This document shows positions 6,886-12,562 of a stretch of 12,562 nucleotides of DNA, in pieces. Positions within the stretch are counted from its first letter, which is position 1, and every line of letters begins with the position of its first letter. The stretch lies in NCBI GenBank assembly GCA_937874455.1, contig CALNBE010000078.1, positions 1 to 12,562 on the forward strand, written 5' to 3'. The notes under the pieces were generated by a model. It worked only from the letters and a program-made list of their open reading frames with translations. It did not search any database and had not been told where the DNA came from. Position numbers and translations under genes: made by a program. The stretch is from an uncultured Opitutia bacterium. Its GTDB lineage: Bacteria; Verrucomicrobiota; Verrucomicrobiia; Opitutales; UBA953.

Positions 6886-7485
6886 TTATTTTTTGGCAGC
6901 CTTCTTCGCGACGACTTTCTTGGCCGGAGCTTTTTTGGCAACGACCTTCTTCACGGGGGCCTTTTTGACCGCCGCCTTTTTCACGGGAGCCTTCTTGGCA
7001 ACGGCCTTCTTCGCGACGACTTTCTTGGCCGGAGCTTTTTTGGCGACAACCTTCTTCGCGGGGGCCTTTTTGACCGCCGCCTTCTGGGCCGGAGCCTTTT
7101 TCACAACGGCCTTTTTCGCCGGAGCTTTTTTGGCAACAGCCTTCTTCACGGTTTTTGGGGGCATGAGTGTATCCTTGTTTGGGATTAGGTTTGCATTCTC
7201 CGGCAACACTCGAAGTGCTGCCCGGATAAGATGGCCCAGGCTGACCTGTTTTTGCCGTGCCAGTTTGGCCAGCCTGGCCCGCGTCTCCTTGGAAATGCGG
7301 AAGGAAATCTGCCGCATGGTATCGACGTCGGGAAGTTCAGCGAAATCAAATTGATCAATGGCGCTCCGGATCGCCATGCTCATGGAACCAAATCCCTGCT
7401 CTTGCTGACAGGAGACAAGCGAGCCGTATAGATCCTCGGGGAGAGAAACAGTCAGGAGAGTTTCGAAGGAAGCGCGGTTGTTCAT
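6886..7485 (-). CDS. Tandem ribbon-helix-helix protein with histone H1-like lysine-rich tail
   Basis: The 199-residue protein has two parts. Residues 1-100 show two consecutive strand-helix-helix units typical of CopG/Arc-type DNA-binding domains: LLTVSLP, then helices over EDLYGSLVSCQQEQG and SMSMAIRSAIDQF (10-46); and RQISFRIS, then KETRARLAKLARQKQ and SLGHLIRAALRVLP (58-95). Residues 108-199 are about 17 five-residue repeats of the form xxKKx (KKAVA, KKAPA, KKVVA), resembling histone H1 tails and bacterial H1-like proteins such as chlamydial Hc1/Hc2 and Bordetella BpH1. I infer a nucleoid-associated, possibly sequence-selective DNA-binding protein; no function is proven. An internal ATG (Met108, 7164-7162) sits exactly at the domain junction and could give a tail-only product. 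The gene is divergent from a metal ATPase and ends at a strong terminator. No Shine-Dalgarno lies at usable spacing. Confidence 0.88.
   Translation of the reverse strand: MNNRASFETLLTVSLPEDLYGSLVSCQQEQGFGSMSMAIRSAIDQFDFAELPDVDTMRQISFRISKETRARLAKLARQKQVSLGHLIRAALRVLPENANLIPNKDTLMPPKTVKKAVAKKAPAKKAVVKKAPAQKAAVKKAPAKKVVAKKAPAKKVVAKKAVAKKAPVKKAAVKKAPVKKVVAKKAPAKKVVAKKAAKK
6889..7155 (-). repeat. 15-bp tandem repeat encoding KK pentads, with a 105-bp higher-order duplication
   Basis: This part of the lysine-rich gene is a degenerate 15-bp tandem repeat, one pentapeptide per unit. A larger block of seven units is duplicated: CTTCTTCGCGACGAC at 6901 recurs at 7006, and the following roughly 80 bases stay nearly identical, giving a 105-bp (35-residue) offset. 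This suggests growth by unequal exchange or replication slippage and makes the tail prone to length change. Confidence 0.85.
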
Positions 7486-7635
7486 TGGGGGAGTGGCTGT
7501 CTCCGGGAGGAAAGCAGTAGATCAGCTTGGGAAAAAGTAAAGTCGTAATATGTGGTTTTTCCGTTTTATTCATTTTTCCCTTGCGTATCCAAAAAAAAAC
7601 AACAATCAGGGGCACCCTCCCCGCCTCCTAGCCGC
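7486..7635. promoter_or_regulatory. Divergent promoter region with an inverted repeat
   Basis: This 150-base AT-rich gap must hold the promoters of the minus-strand RHH/histone-like gene and the plus-strand metal ATPase. GGGAAAAA (7529-7536) and TTTTTCCC (7573-7580) form a perfect 8-bp inverted repeat around 36 bases of AT-rich DNA. A candidate plus-strand pair is TTGGGA (7528-7533) with TATGTG after 16 bases. A run of nine A residues follows at about 7591. Boxes are weak, so exact promoters are uncertain. Confidence 0.4.
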
Positions 7636-9906
7636 ATGACCGCCTTCAGACATTCCGAGCACCTCTGGCGCAGCACACTCGCCGCATTCCTCCGGGACAA
7701 CCGGGAAGTCGCGGCGCTACAGGTGGATTTCGACAATCAGGCAATTTCTTTCGCCACCCTTGGCGATTCCGACACCCGGGCGCTGGAGGAAAAGCTGCTC
7801 GCCACCATTCGCTCCATTGCAGAAAGCCATTCCGCGGGGGAGGCAGAACCGGAGTATCTCGCGGGGCTGGTGGTCGAGGAGTCCGCCGACACGCTGAAGC
7901 TGGCCAAGCCTTCCTCCCCCGCCCAACTGCACCGCTGGCAAACCGCCTCTTGGAATTCCGCACAGGAAAAACCCCGTGAAGACAATACGGATACACAGGC
8001 GGAGGCAGCTGAGGAAGACTGGCGCCTGCTGGCCGCCCTCGCCACCGGCTGCGCCGTTTTCGGTCTCGCCGGCTGGATTGCCTCCGCGTTCGGCGCTCCG
8101 CCCTGGCTCACCATCAGCTGCTATTCATTGGCCATGCTGTGCGGCGGCTGGGATGCGTTGCACGATTCCTTGGAGAACCTGCCGCAGGGAAAACTCGACA
8201 TCCACTTCCTCATGCTCGCGGTGGCCGTCGGCGCGGCATCGATTGGTGCTTGGGCCGAGGGCTCGCTTCTCCTTTTTCTTTTCTCCGCCTCCGGTGCGCT
8301 GGAAGCCTTCGCCATGCATCGTACCCGGAAAGCCATCGACTCGCTCTTCAAAGATCAGCCGAAAACCGCCACCGTGCTTGATGACGCCGGGAAGGAAAAC
8401 GCCGTTCCGGTCGAGCAAGTGCAACCCGGCCAGACCGTGCTCATCCGCCCCGGCGACATTTTCCCGCTCGACGGCGAAGTGATCGAAGGGGAAACCGCCG
8501 CTGACGAATCCTCCATGACTGGCGAGGCGCTGCCCGTCGGCAAAGGGGTCGGTGGCGAAACTTTTGGCGGCACGCTCAACCTCTGGGGATCGGTCAAAAT
8601 CCGGGTGCTGCGCCCAGCCGGCGAAAGCGCCCTGCAAAAGATCATCCACCTCATCCAGAATGCGCAGCGGCAGAAGGCCCCCAGCCAGCGTTTCACCGAC
8701 CGCTTCGGCACCAGCTACACCCTGCTCATCCTCGGCATCACCACTGCGATGTTTCTCGTTTGGTGGCTGGCATTCGGCCTTCCGCCCTTCCTCAACTCCG
8801 CAGAGGAAAAATCCGCTTTTTATCGGGCAATGACCCTGCTGGTTGTCGCCAGCCCCTGCGCATTAGTCCTCTCCATTCCCTCCGCCATCCTGGCCGCCAT
8901 CGCCTGGAGCGCCCGGCGCGGCATCCTTTTCCGCGGCGGCGCCGCACTGGAAAAACTCGCCGACATCGACTGCGTGGCGATGGACAAAACCGGGACTTTA
9001 ACCACAGGAGATCTGGTGGTGGACCGGATCGAAAGCTTTCCCCCCGGCGCAGAGGAAACCCTGCTCCGCCATGCCGCGGCCCTGGAAGCCCGCGCCACCC
9101 ATCCCTTGGCCCGCGCCATCGTCGCCCACGGCAAACGCCAAGGCATCTCGCCCGGAGCCAAGGTAGTGGACTTTTATAACATGACCGGACAAGGTGTCCG
9201 CGGAAAAGTCGACGGCATCTCCTGCGTGCTGGGCCGCCGGGAGCTGATCACCTGCGGCCCGCTCGCCCGCTGGGCCGACCAGCTGCCGCCGCTGCCCACC
9301 GAGCACTCCGAGGTGTGGGTGCTGGAGGAAAAACATATTGGTCGGATTTTGCTCCGAGACCAAGTGCGCACGGAATCCAAACCCGTGCTGGACGCCCTCA
9401 AAAAAATGGGCCTGCGCACCATCATGCTCACCGGTGACCGCTCCACGGCAGCGCAAAGTGTCGGCGACGCCATCGGCATCCAGGATATCCGCTCCGGGCT
9501 CACTCCGGAGGAAAAAGTCGCCGCCATCCGGCAGCTTTCCCACGCGGGCCACCACGTCGCCATGGTCGGCGACGGGGTCAACGACGCGCCCTGCCTGGCC
9601 GCCGCCCATGTCTCCGTCGGCATGGGCGCCCGTGGTTCCGACGCGGCACTGGAGCAATGCGACATCGTTTTGATGAACGACCGTATCGAAGGTTTCCTGG
9701 AGGCGCTCCGCCTCGGAGTCCGGGCCCGCGCCGTCATCAAGCAAAACTTGGCAATCTCCCTCGGCACCATCCTCGTCATGGTGTGCGCTAGCATCGGACT
9801 GGGCATTCCGCTTTACCTCGGGGTCTTCGCCCACGAGGGCTCCACCGTGCTGGTTTGCCTCAACAGCCTGCGCCTGCTTTTCGGCGGCGACCGGAAACGC
9901 GGCTGA
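7636..9906 (+). CDS. P1B-4 type heavy-metal-transporting P-type ATPase
   Basis: This is an inner-membrane pump that uses ATP to export a transition metal. Numbering is from the ATG at 7636 (756 residues). Visible motifs are actuator TGEA (295-298); SPC (406-408) in the sixth membrane helix; phosphorylation site DKTGTLT with Asp450; HP (489-490) of the nucleotide domain; MLTGDR; GDGVND (645-650); and HEGST (733-737) in the last helix followed by NSLRLLF. SPC together with HEG(G/S)T marks subgroup P1B-4, whose studied members (CoaT, CtpD, PfeT) export Co2+, Fe2+ or Zn2+; which metal applies here cannot be told. The N-terminal region (1-120) resembles a metal-binding ferredoxin-like domain but has no Cys pair. 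I rejected the in-frame GTG at 7552 because it would translate low-complexity intergenic DNA. No metal regulator is adjacent except possibly the divergent RHH protein. Confidence 0.95.
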   Translation: MTAFRHSEHLWRSTLAAFLRDNREVAALQVDFDNQAISFATLGDSDTRALEEKLLATIRSIAESHSAGEAEPEYLAGLVVEESADTLKLAKPSSPAQLHRWQTASWNSAQEKPREDNTDTQAEAAEEDWRLLAALATGCAVFGLAGWIASAFGAPPWLTISCYSLAMLCGGWDALHDSLENLPQGKLDIHFLMLAVAVGAASIGAWAEGSLLLFLFSASGALEAFAMHRTRKAIDSLFKDQPKTATVLDDAGKENAVPVEQVQPGQTVLIRPGDIFPLDGEVIEGETAADESSMTGEALPVGKGVGGETFGGTLNLWGSVKIRVLRPAGESALQKIIHLIQNAQRQKAPSQRFTDRFGTSYTLLILGITTAMFLVWWLAFGLPPFLNSAEEKSAFYRAMTLLVVASPCALVLSIPSAILAAIAWSARRGILFRGGAALEKLADIDCVAMDKTGTLTTGDLVVDRIESFPPGAEETLLRHAAALEARATHPLARAIVAHGKRQGISPGAKVVDFYNMTGQGVRGKVDGISCVLGRRELITCGPLARWADQLPPLPTEHSEVWVLEEKHIGRILLRDQVRTESKPVLDALKKMGLRTIMLTGDRSTAAQSVGDAIGIQDIRSGLTPEEKVAAIRQLSHAGHHVAMVGDGVNDAPCLAAAHVSVGMGARGSDAALEQCDIVLMNDRIEGFLEALRLGVRARAVIKQNLAISLGTILVMVCASIGLGIPLYLGVFAHEGSTVLVCLNSLRLLFGGDRKRG

Positions 9907-9937
9907 GCCGCCGCCGGATCCGGCCCCCGAAAAACGT

Positions 9938-10822
9938 TTAATAAACGACCTTGTTCAGCGGGTATTCCACAATGCCCTCGGCCTTGTGCGCCTTGAGCGT
10001 CGGAATAATTTCCCGCACCGACTTGTGGTCGATGATCGTCTCCACAGCAATCCAGTCGGGATTGGAGAGCGAGGAAATCGTCGGATTGCGCAGCGCGGGC
10101 AGCTCTTTCGAGACATTGTCTAGCTCGCCCTTGGGCAAATTAAACTTCAGGCCCACCAGCGTCGAGGCGTTGAGCGCAGCCTGCAACAGCATGGCAATGG
10201 CCTCAATCTTGGTACGTTTTTGCGGCGTTTCCCAAGCCTTTTTGTTGGCGATCAACTTGGTGTTGGTCGAAAGAATCGTGTCCACGATGCGCAGCTTGTT
10301 GGCGCGAATCGAACTGCCGGTCTCGGTCAAATCCACAATCGCATCCGCCAGATCCGGCACCTTTACCTCGGTTGCCCCCCAGGAAAATTCCACCTGCGCG
10401 GTCACACCGTGCTTTTCCAAAAACCGTCGAGTCGTCTCCACCAATTCAGTGGCAATACGCTTCCCCTGCAGATCCTTGACAGTTTTGACTCCCGAAGCCT
10501 CCGGCACACAGATAACCCAACGGCTCTGCACATTGGAAGCCCGGCTGTAAATAAGATCACACACCTCCACCACGTCGGCATTGTTTTCCACCACCCAGTC
10601 ATAGCCGGTCAGTCCGCAGTCAAAAAACCCATGCTCCACATAGCGGGCAATTTCCTGCGCCCGGACAAACCGCCCGTCCAAAGCCGGGTCATCAAAGGTC
10701 GGCTTGTAAGAGCGCGAGCTCTTGGTCACCGGATAGCCGGCCTTGGCGAAAAGACCCAAGGTCGATTCTTCCAAGCTGCCCTTCGGCAGGCCAATCATCA
10801 CATAGGGAGTCTGGTTACTCAT
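9938..10822 (-). CDS. hisG: ATP phosphoribosyltransferase, long form
   Basis: HisG condenses ATP with PRPP, the first committed step of histidine synthesis, in the cytoplasm. The 294-residue product is the long, HisZ-independent form. The catalytic part (1-215) includes IGLPKGSLEE (10-19), DCGLTGYDWV (68-77), ATELVETTRRFLEKHG (124-139) and the phosphate-binding loop DAIVDLTETGSSIRANKL (160-177). The C-terminal domain (about 222-294) has NLPKGELDNVSKELPALRNPTISSL and the AEGIVEYPLNKVV ending of the ACT-like HisG_C domain, which in long-form enzymes binds histidine as feedback inhibitor; inhibition here is inferred. I chose the ATG at 10822 because family similarity begins at PYVMIGLPKGS; the open frame continues upstream without similarity. 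No other his genes are adjacent. It converges on the metal ATPase with a 31-base gap. No Shine-Dalgarno is visible. Confidence 0.96.
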   Translation of the reverse strand: MSNQTPYVMIGLPKGSLEESTLGLFAKAGYPVTKSSRSYKPTFDDPALDGRFVRAQEIARYVEHGFFDCGLTGYDWVVENNADVVEVCDLIYSRASNVQSRWVICVPEASGVKTVKDLQGKRIATELVETTRRFLEKHGVTAQVEFSWGATEVKVPDLADAIVDLTETGSSIRANKLRIVDTILSTNTKLIANKKAWETPQKRTKIEAIAMLLQAALNASTLVGLKFNLPKGELDNVSKELPALRNPTISSLSNPDWIAVETIIDHKSVREIIPTLKAHKAEGIVEYPLNKVVY

Positions 10823-10867
10823 GACGGCACGCCAAAGACCAAATCCCGCCCCCCGGTGCAAGTAAGA

Positions 10868-10912
10868 ATCCCGGAAAAGGGATTGACTTCGAGCCAGGTT
10901 TCCCCGTCTTTC
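10868..10912 (+). promoter_or_regulatory. Possible lipoprotein-gene promoter with GGAAAAGGG element and small inverted repeat
   Basis: The 146-base gap between divergent hisG and the lipoprotein gene holds CGGAAAAGGGATTGAC (10873-10888), identical over 16 bases to the rplM promoter element. TTGACT (10884-10889) fits a -35, but the position 17 bases further on (GTCTTT, 10907-10912) is a poor -10. AATCCC-GGAAAA-GGGATT (10868-10885) is an inverted repeat that could be an operator for either gene. Confidence 0.42.
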
Positions 10913-10968
10913 CCCCACAGACACCGCTTTACGCGAATCCTTTGAAAATACCCTCTCAAGCTCCCCAT

Positions 10969-11418
10969 ATGAAAAAAACGCTCACTGCTCTCGCGCTCGC
11001 CGCCCTTTTGACCGGCTGCGCTTCCGACAATGCCAGCGCGTCGCGTCGCGCCCGCGCAACCCAGCCCGGCAAACATGCGCCGACTGCACCCGCCACCTAC
11101 CAGAAAGGGGCTTACAGCTGGGATGCCAATCCGGTGACTGCCAACGCGACCAAGTTTAGCGCGCCCGAAGACCCCTCTCTTGCCGTAATTTCGGCAATTC
11201 GCGGCGACAAGGGACTCCTCTCGCTGCTCCGCGCTGAAAAACCGGCTCCCGGTAGCCAGTTCGTCCTGCTCAAGGACGAAAAACCCTTGCTCATCACCAT
11301 CGTCGAGGTCGATGGCGATGTCATCGTCGCCTCCATCCCCGCCAACCAGGCGGAAATTCCAACCCTCACCGTCGGCTCCGAGGTCCGCCTCACCGCAGTT
11401 CCCGCAAAACAGGAATAA
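10969..11418 (+). CDS. Small predicted lipoprotein of unknown function
   Basis: The 149-residue product starts MKKTLTALALAALLTGC. It has a positively charged start, a hydrophobic stretch and an LTGC lipobox with Cys17, so it should be lipid-modified and membrane-anchored. Asp at position +3 (CASD) does not clearly settle inner versus outer membrane. A Ser/Ala/Arg/Pro-rich linker (18-45) leads to a folded part. Residues about 80-149 (AIRGDKGLLSLLRAEKPAPG, FVLLKDEKPLLITIVEVDGDVIVASI, LTVGSEVRL) look like short beta strands of a small SH3-like barrel seen in other periplasmic proteins; this is inference from pattern only. The start at 10969 is chosen over the in-frame TTG at 10942 because the signal peptide begins there. 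It is divergent from hisG and monocistronic, with a strong terminator. I do not recognise a named family. Confidence 0.85.
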   Translation: MKKTLTALALAALLTGCASDNASASRRARATQPGKHAPTAPATYQKGAYSWDANPVTANATKFSAPEDPSLAVISAIRGDKGLLSLLRAEKPAPGSQFVLLKDEKPLLITIVEVDGDVIVASIPANQAEIPTLTVGSEVRLTAVPAKQE

Positions 11419-11441
11419 GACAAGGAAGCATCTTTCCTCCC

Positions 11442-11477
11442 AAAAGCCGCAGTTTTCACTGCGGCTTTTCGTTTTTT
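11442..11477 (+). terminator. Rho-independent terminator after the lipoprotein gene
   Basis: A perfect 12-bp stem AAAAGCCGCAGT / ACTGCGGCTTTT (11442-11453 with 11458-11469) has a TTTC loop and is followed by CGTTTTTT. It starts 24 bases after the lipoprotein stop and separates that gene from the downstream AsmA-like gene. Confidence 0.93.
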
Positions 11478-11485
11478 CCATCCGC

Positions 11486-11514
11486 TTGACCTTCCCCGGC
11501 CCGAGTGCTACCCT
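11486..11514 (+). promoter_or_regulatory. Probable promoter of the AsmA-like gene
   Basis: TTGACC (11486-11491), a 17-base spacer and TACCCT (11509-11514) form a reasonable sigma70-type promoter, 23 bases before the ATG at 11538. The -10 overlaps CCCTTTTCC (11511-11519), which is the GGAAAAGGG element in reverse orientation. The predicted leader is short. Confidence 0.5.
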
Positions 11515-11537
11515 TTTCCGCTTATTTATCTTTGCAC

Positions 11538-12482
11538 ATGGACAAATCGACCGAAACGACCAAGGCCAAAAAGCCTTTCTACAAAAAACCGCTGGGCTGC
11601 CTCCTAATCCTCGCCGTCGGCGCCATTCTGGCCCTAGTGCTCATTTGCTTCGCCATTATTTGGGCCATCCCCTCCGTTACCTCCAGCTTCATCAAGGGAA
11701 AAACTGGCGCGGATCTGTCTGTCGAAGAAAGCATTATCAGCCCATTTTCCGGCCGCTTTGACTGGCGCGGCGTCAAACTCACCAACCCCGAGCGCTTTCA
11801 GGAAAAAGCCTTCCTCGACTTCAACCAAATCACCGCCCAAGTCGATCTCAACAGCCTCTCGACCGACACCATCGTCATCCCCGAAGTCACTATCGACATC
11901 GAGCAGTTCGTCTTCGTCGGCAAAGGACGGTCCGCCATCAGCTACCGCAAAGACAACAACATCATCAGCTTCGTCGAAGGATTTTCCTCCGATAGTGGCG
12001 AGGGAGAAACCGATCAGCCCGAGGAGGAAACTCCCGCCGCCGACAAGGAGCCCGTCCATTTCCACATCAAAAAACTCACCCTCAAACTGAACACCCTCCG
12101 CGCCGTCATCAACGACGGCTCCGACAGCCCCGGCGAACTCATCCCCGCCACCGACAACGTGCTCAATCTGGAGTTCACCGACGTCACCGACGAAAACATC
12201 AGCAGCAAGGTCTTCAGCCAAGTCGATTCCATCCTCGGCACCAAGGGGCTCGGCATCGCCGTCTTCGCCACCGCCAACGTCCTCTTTAACGAGGGTGTTG
12301 CCGCGCTCGAAACCGTCGGCGAAGCCGCCGGCCAGGCAGTGGACAAGGCGGGGGAAGTGGTCAACAAAGCGGGCGATGCTGTCAAGGGTGCCGGTGCCGC
12401 CGCATCCGATGCCGTCAAGGGTGCCGCCGACGCCATCGGCGGTCTCTTCGGGGGCGACGGAAAAGCCGACGAAAAGAAATAA
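11538..12482 (+). CDS. AsmA-like membrane-anchored periplasmic protein with amphipathic repeat tail
   Basis: The 314-residue product has a basic N-terminus (1-19), one membrane helix (about 20-47) and then a periplasmic region. Residues 58-127 (ADLSVEESIISPFSGRFDWRG, LTNPERFQEKAFLDFNQITAQVDLNSLSTDTIVIPEVTID) follow the opening pattern of AsmA/TamB/DUF748-type proteins. Those are beta-groove proteins linked to lipid transfer between membranes or envelope homeostasis; that function is inferred from family only. A short acidic linker (151-170) and more predicted strands follow. Residues 261-306 form an Ala/Gly/Val/Lys tail with seven-residue repeats (AGQAVDK, AGEVVNK, AGDAVKG) ending GLFGG, likely an amphipathic helix. 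The protein is much shorter than E. coli AsmA. ATG 11538 is preferred over the TTG at 11505 because charged residues before the membrane helix start there. It has its own promoter. Confidence 0.85.
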   Translation: MDKSTETTKAKKPFYKKPLGCLLILAVGAILALVLICFAIIWAIPSVTSSFIKGKTGADLSVEESIISPFSGRFDWRGVKLTNPERFQEKAFLDFNQITAQVDLNSLSTDTIVIPEVTIDIEQFVFVGKGRSAISYRKDNNIISFVEGFSSDSGEGETDQPEEETPAADKEPVHFHIKKLTLKLNTLRAVINDGSDSPGELIPATDNVLNLEFTDVTDENISSKVFSQVDSILGTKGLGIAVFATANVLFNEGVAALETVGEAAGQAVDKAGEVVNKAGDAVKGAGAAASDAVKGAADAIGGLFGGDGKADEKK

Positions 12483-12491
12483 CCTGTCTCC

Positions 12492-12562
12492 GTGTTTCAA
12501 AAACTCTTTAAACGAAAAATGAGCCATCCCGATTCCGAAAAAAATCCGGCCACCGAATCCGC
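12492..12562 (+). CDS. Start of an unidentified gene, cut by the window end
   Basis: A GTG at 12492 or an in-frame ATG at 12519 opens a frame to the end of the window. From GTG it reads MFQKLFKRKMSHPDSEK; from ATG, MSHPDSEKNPATES. The basic FQKLFKRK start resembles real N-termini of many small or membrane proteins, but too little is visible to name a family. It lies 9 bases (GTG) or 36 bases (ATG) after the AsmA-like stop, so cotranscription is likely. No Shine-Dalgarno precedes either start. Confidence 0.4.
   Translation, partial: MFQKLFKRKMSHPDSEKNPATES

Noticed and set aside
6889..7155. Regular short repeats considered as a CRISPR array
   Set aside because: The 15-bp period keeps the reading frame and encodes KK pentads; there are no unique spacers.
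7552..7635. GTG start extending the metal ATPase by 28 residues
   Set aside because: The extension encodes Phe, Lys, Gln and Pro runs from AT-rich intergenic DNA and would overlap the divergent promoter region.
9907..9937. GCCGGATCCGGC palindrome between the ATPase and hisG stops, considered as a bidirectional terminator
   Set aside because: The stem is only five bp around a two-base centre with no proper U-tract on the plus strand and none directly after it on the minus strand.

Overview
The window is about 60% GC bacterial chromosome, almost fully coding and mostly housekeeping. It looks like a Verrucomicrobiota member, perhaps Opitutales-like. That placement is an inference from three things: the order of the rplM-rpsI and argC-argJ blocks, an unusual ArgJ variant, and a histone-H1-like lysine-rich protein. 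No rRNA marker is present to prove it. There are no tRNAs, rRNAs, CRISPR arrays, transposases, phage genes or integration sites that I can see.

Layout, left to right. (1) 1-1075, plus strand: the 3' three quarters or so of aroA (EPSP synthase), whose reading frame is broken at about 259 by an apparent 20-nt deletion. (2) 1072-3453, minus: argC-argJ, two arginine-biosynthesis genes; argJ and aroA converge and share a CTAG stop palindrome. (3) 3575-4431, minus: rplM-rpsI (ribosomal proteins L13 and S9), preceded by a TTGACA-type promoter and closed by a strong terminator. (4) 4564-5352, minus: a small outer-membrane beta-barrel protein. (5) 5448-6713, minus: icd (NADP-isocitrate dehydrogenase). 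(6) 6886-7485, minus: a protein with two ribbon-helix-helix motifs and a long KK-pentad tail like eukaryotic histone H1. (7) 7636-9906, plus: a P1B-4 type metal-exporting ATPase, divergent from gene 6. (8) 9938-10822, minus: long-form hisG. (9) 10969-11418, plus: a small lipoprotein. (10) 11538-12482, plus: an AsmA-like membrane-anchored protein with an amphipathic Ala/Gly/Lys tail. (11) The start of one more gene at the right edge.

The metabolic genes belong to amino-acid synthesis (aroA, argC, argJ, hisG) and the TCA cycle (icd), but they lie in separate transcription units rather than one pathway operon. Five intrinsic-type hairpins separate the units. No intergenic stretch exceeds about 175 bases.

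The signals most worth a second look are: the RHH plus histone-like fusion protein; a GGAAAAGGG element found next to four different gene starts; the absence of a usable Shine-Dalgarno sequence before any start codon; and the aroA lesion. I see no obvious new multi-gene system such as a defence island or biosynthetic cluster.
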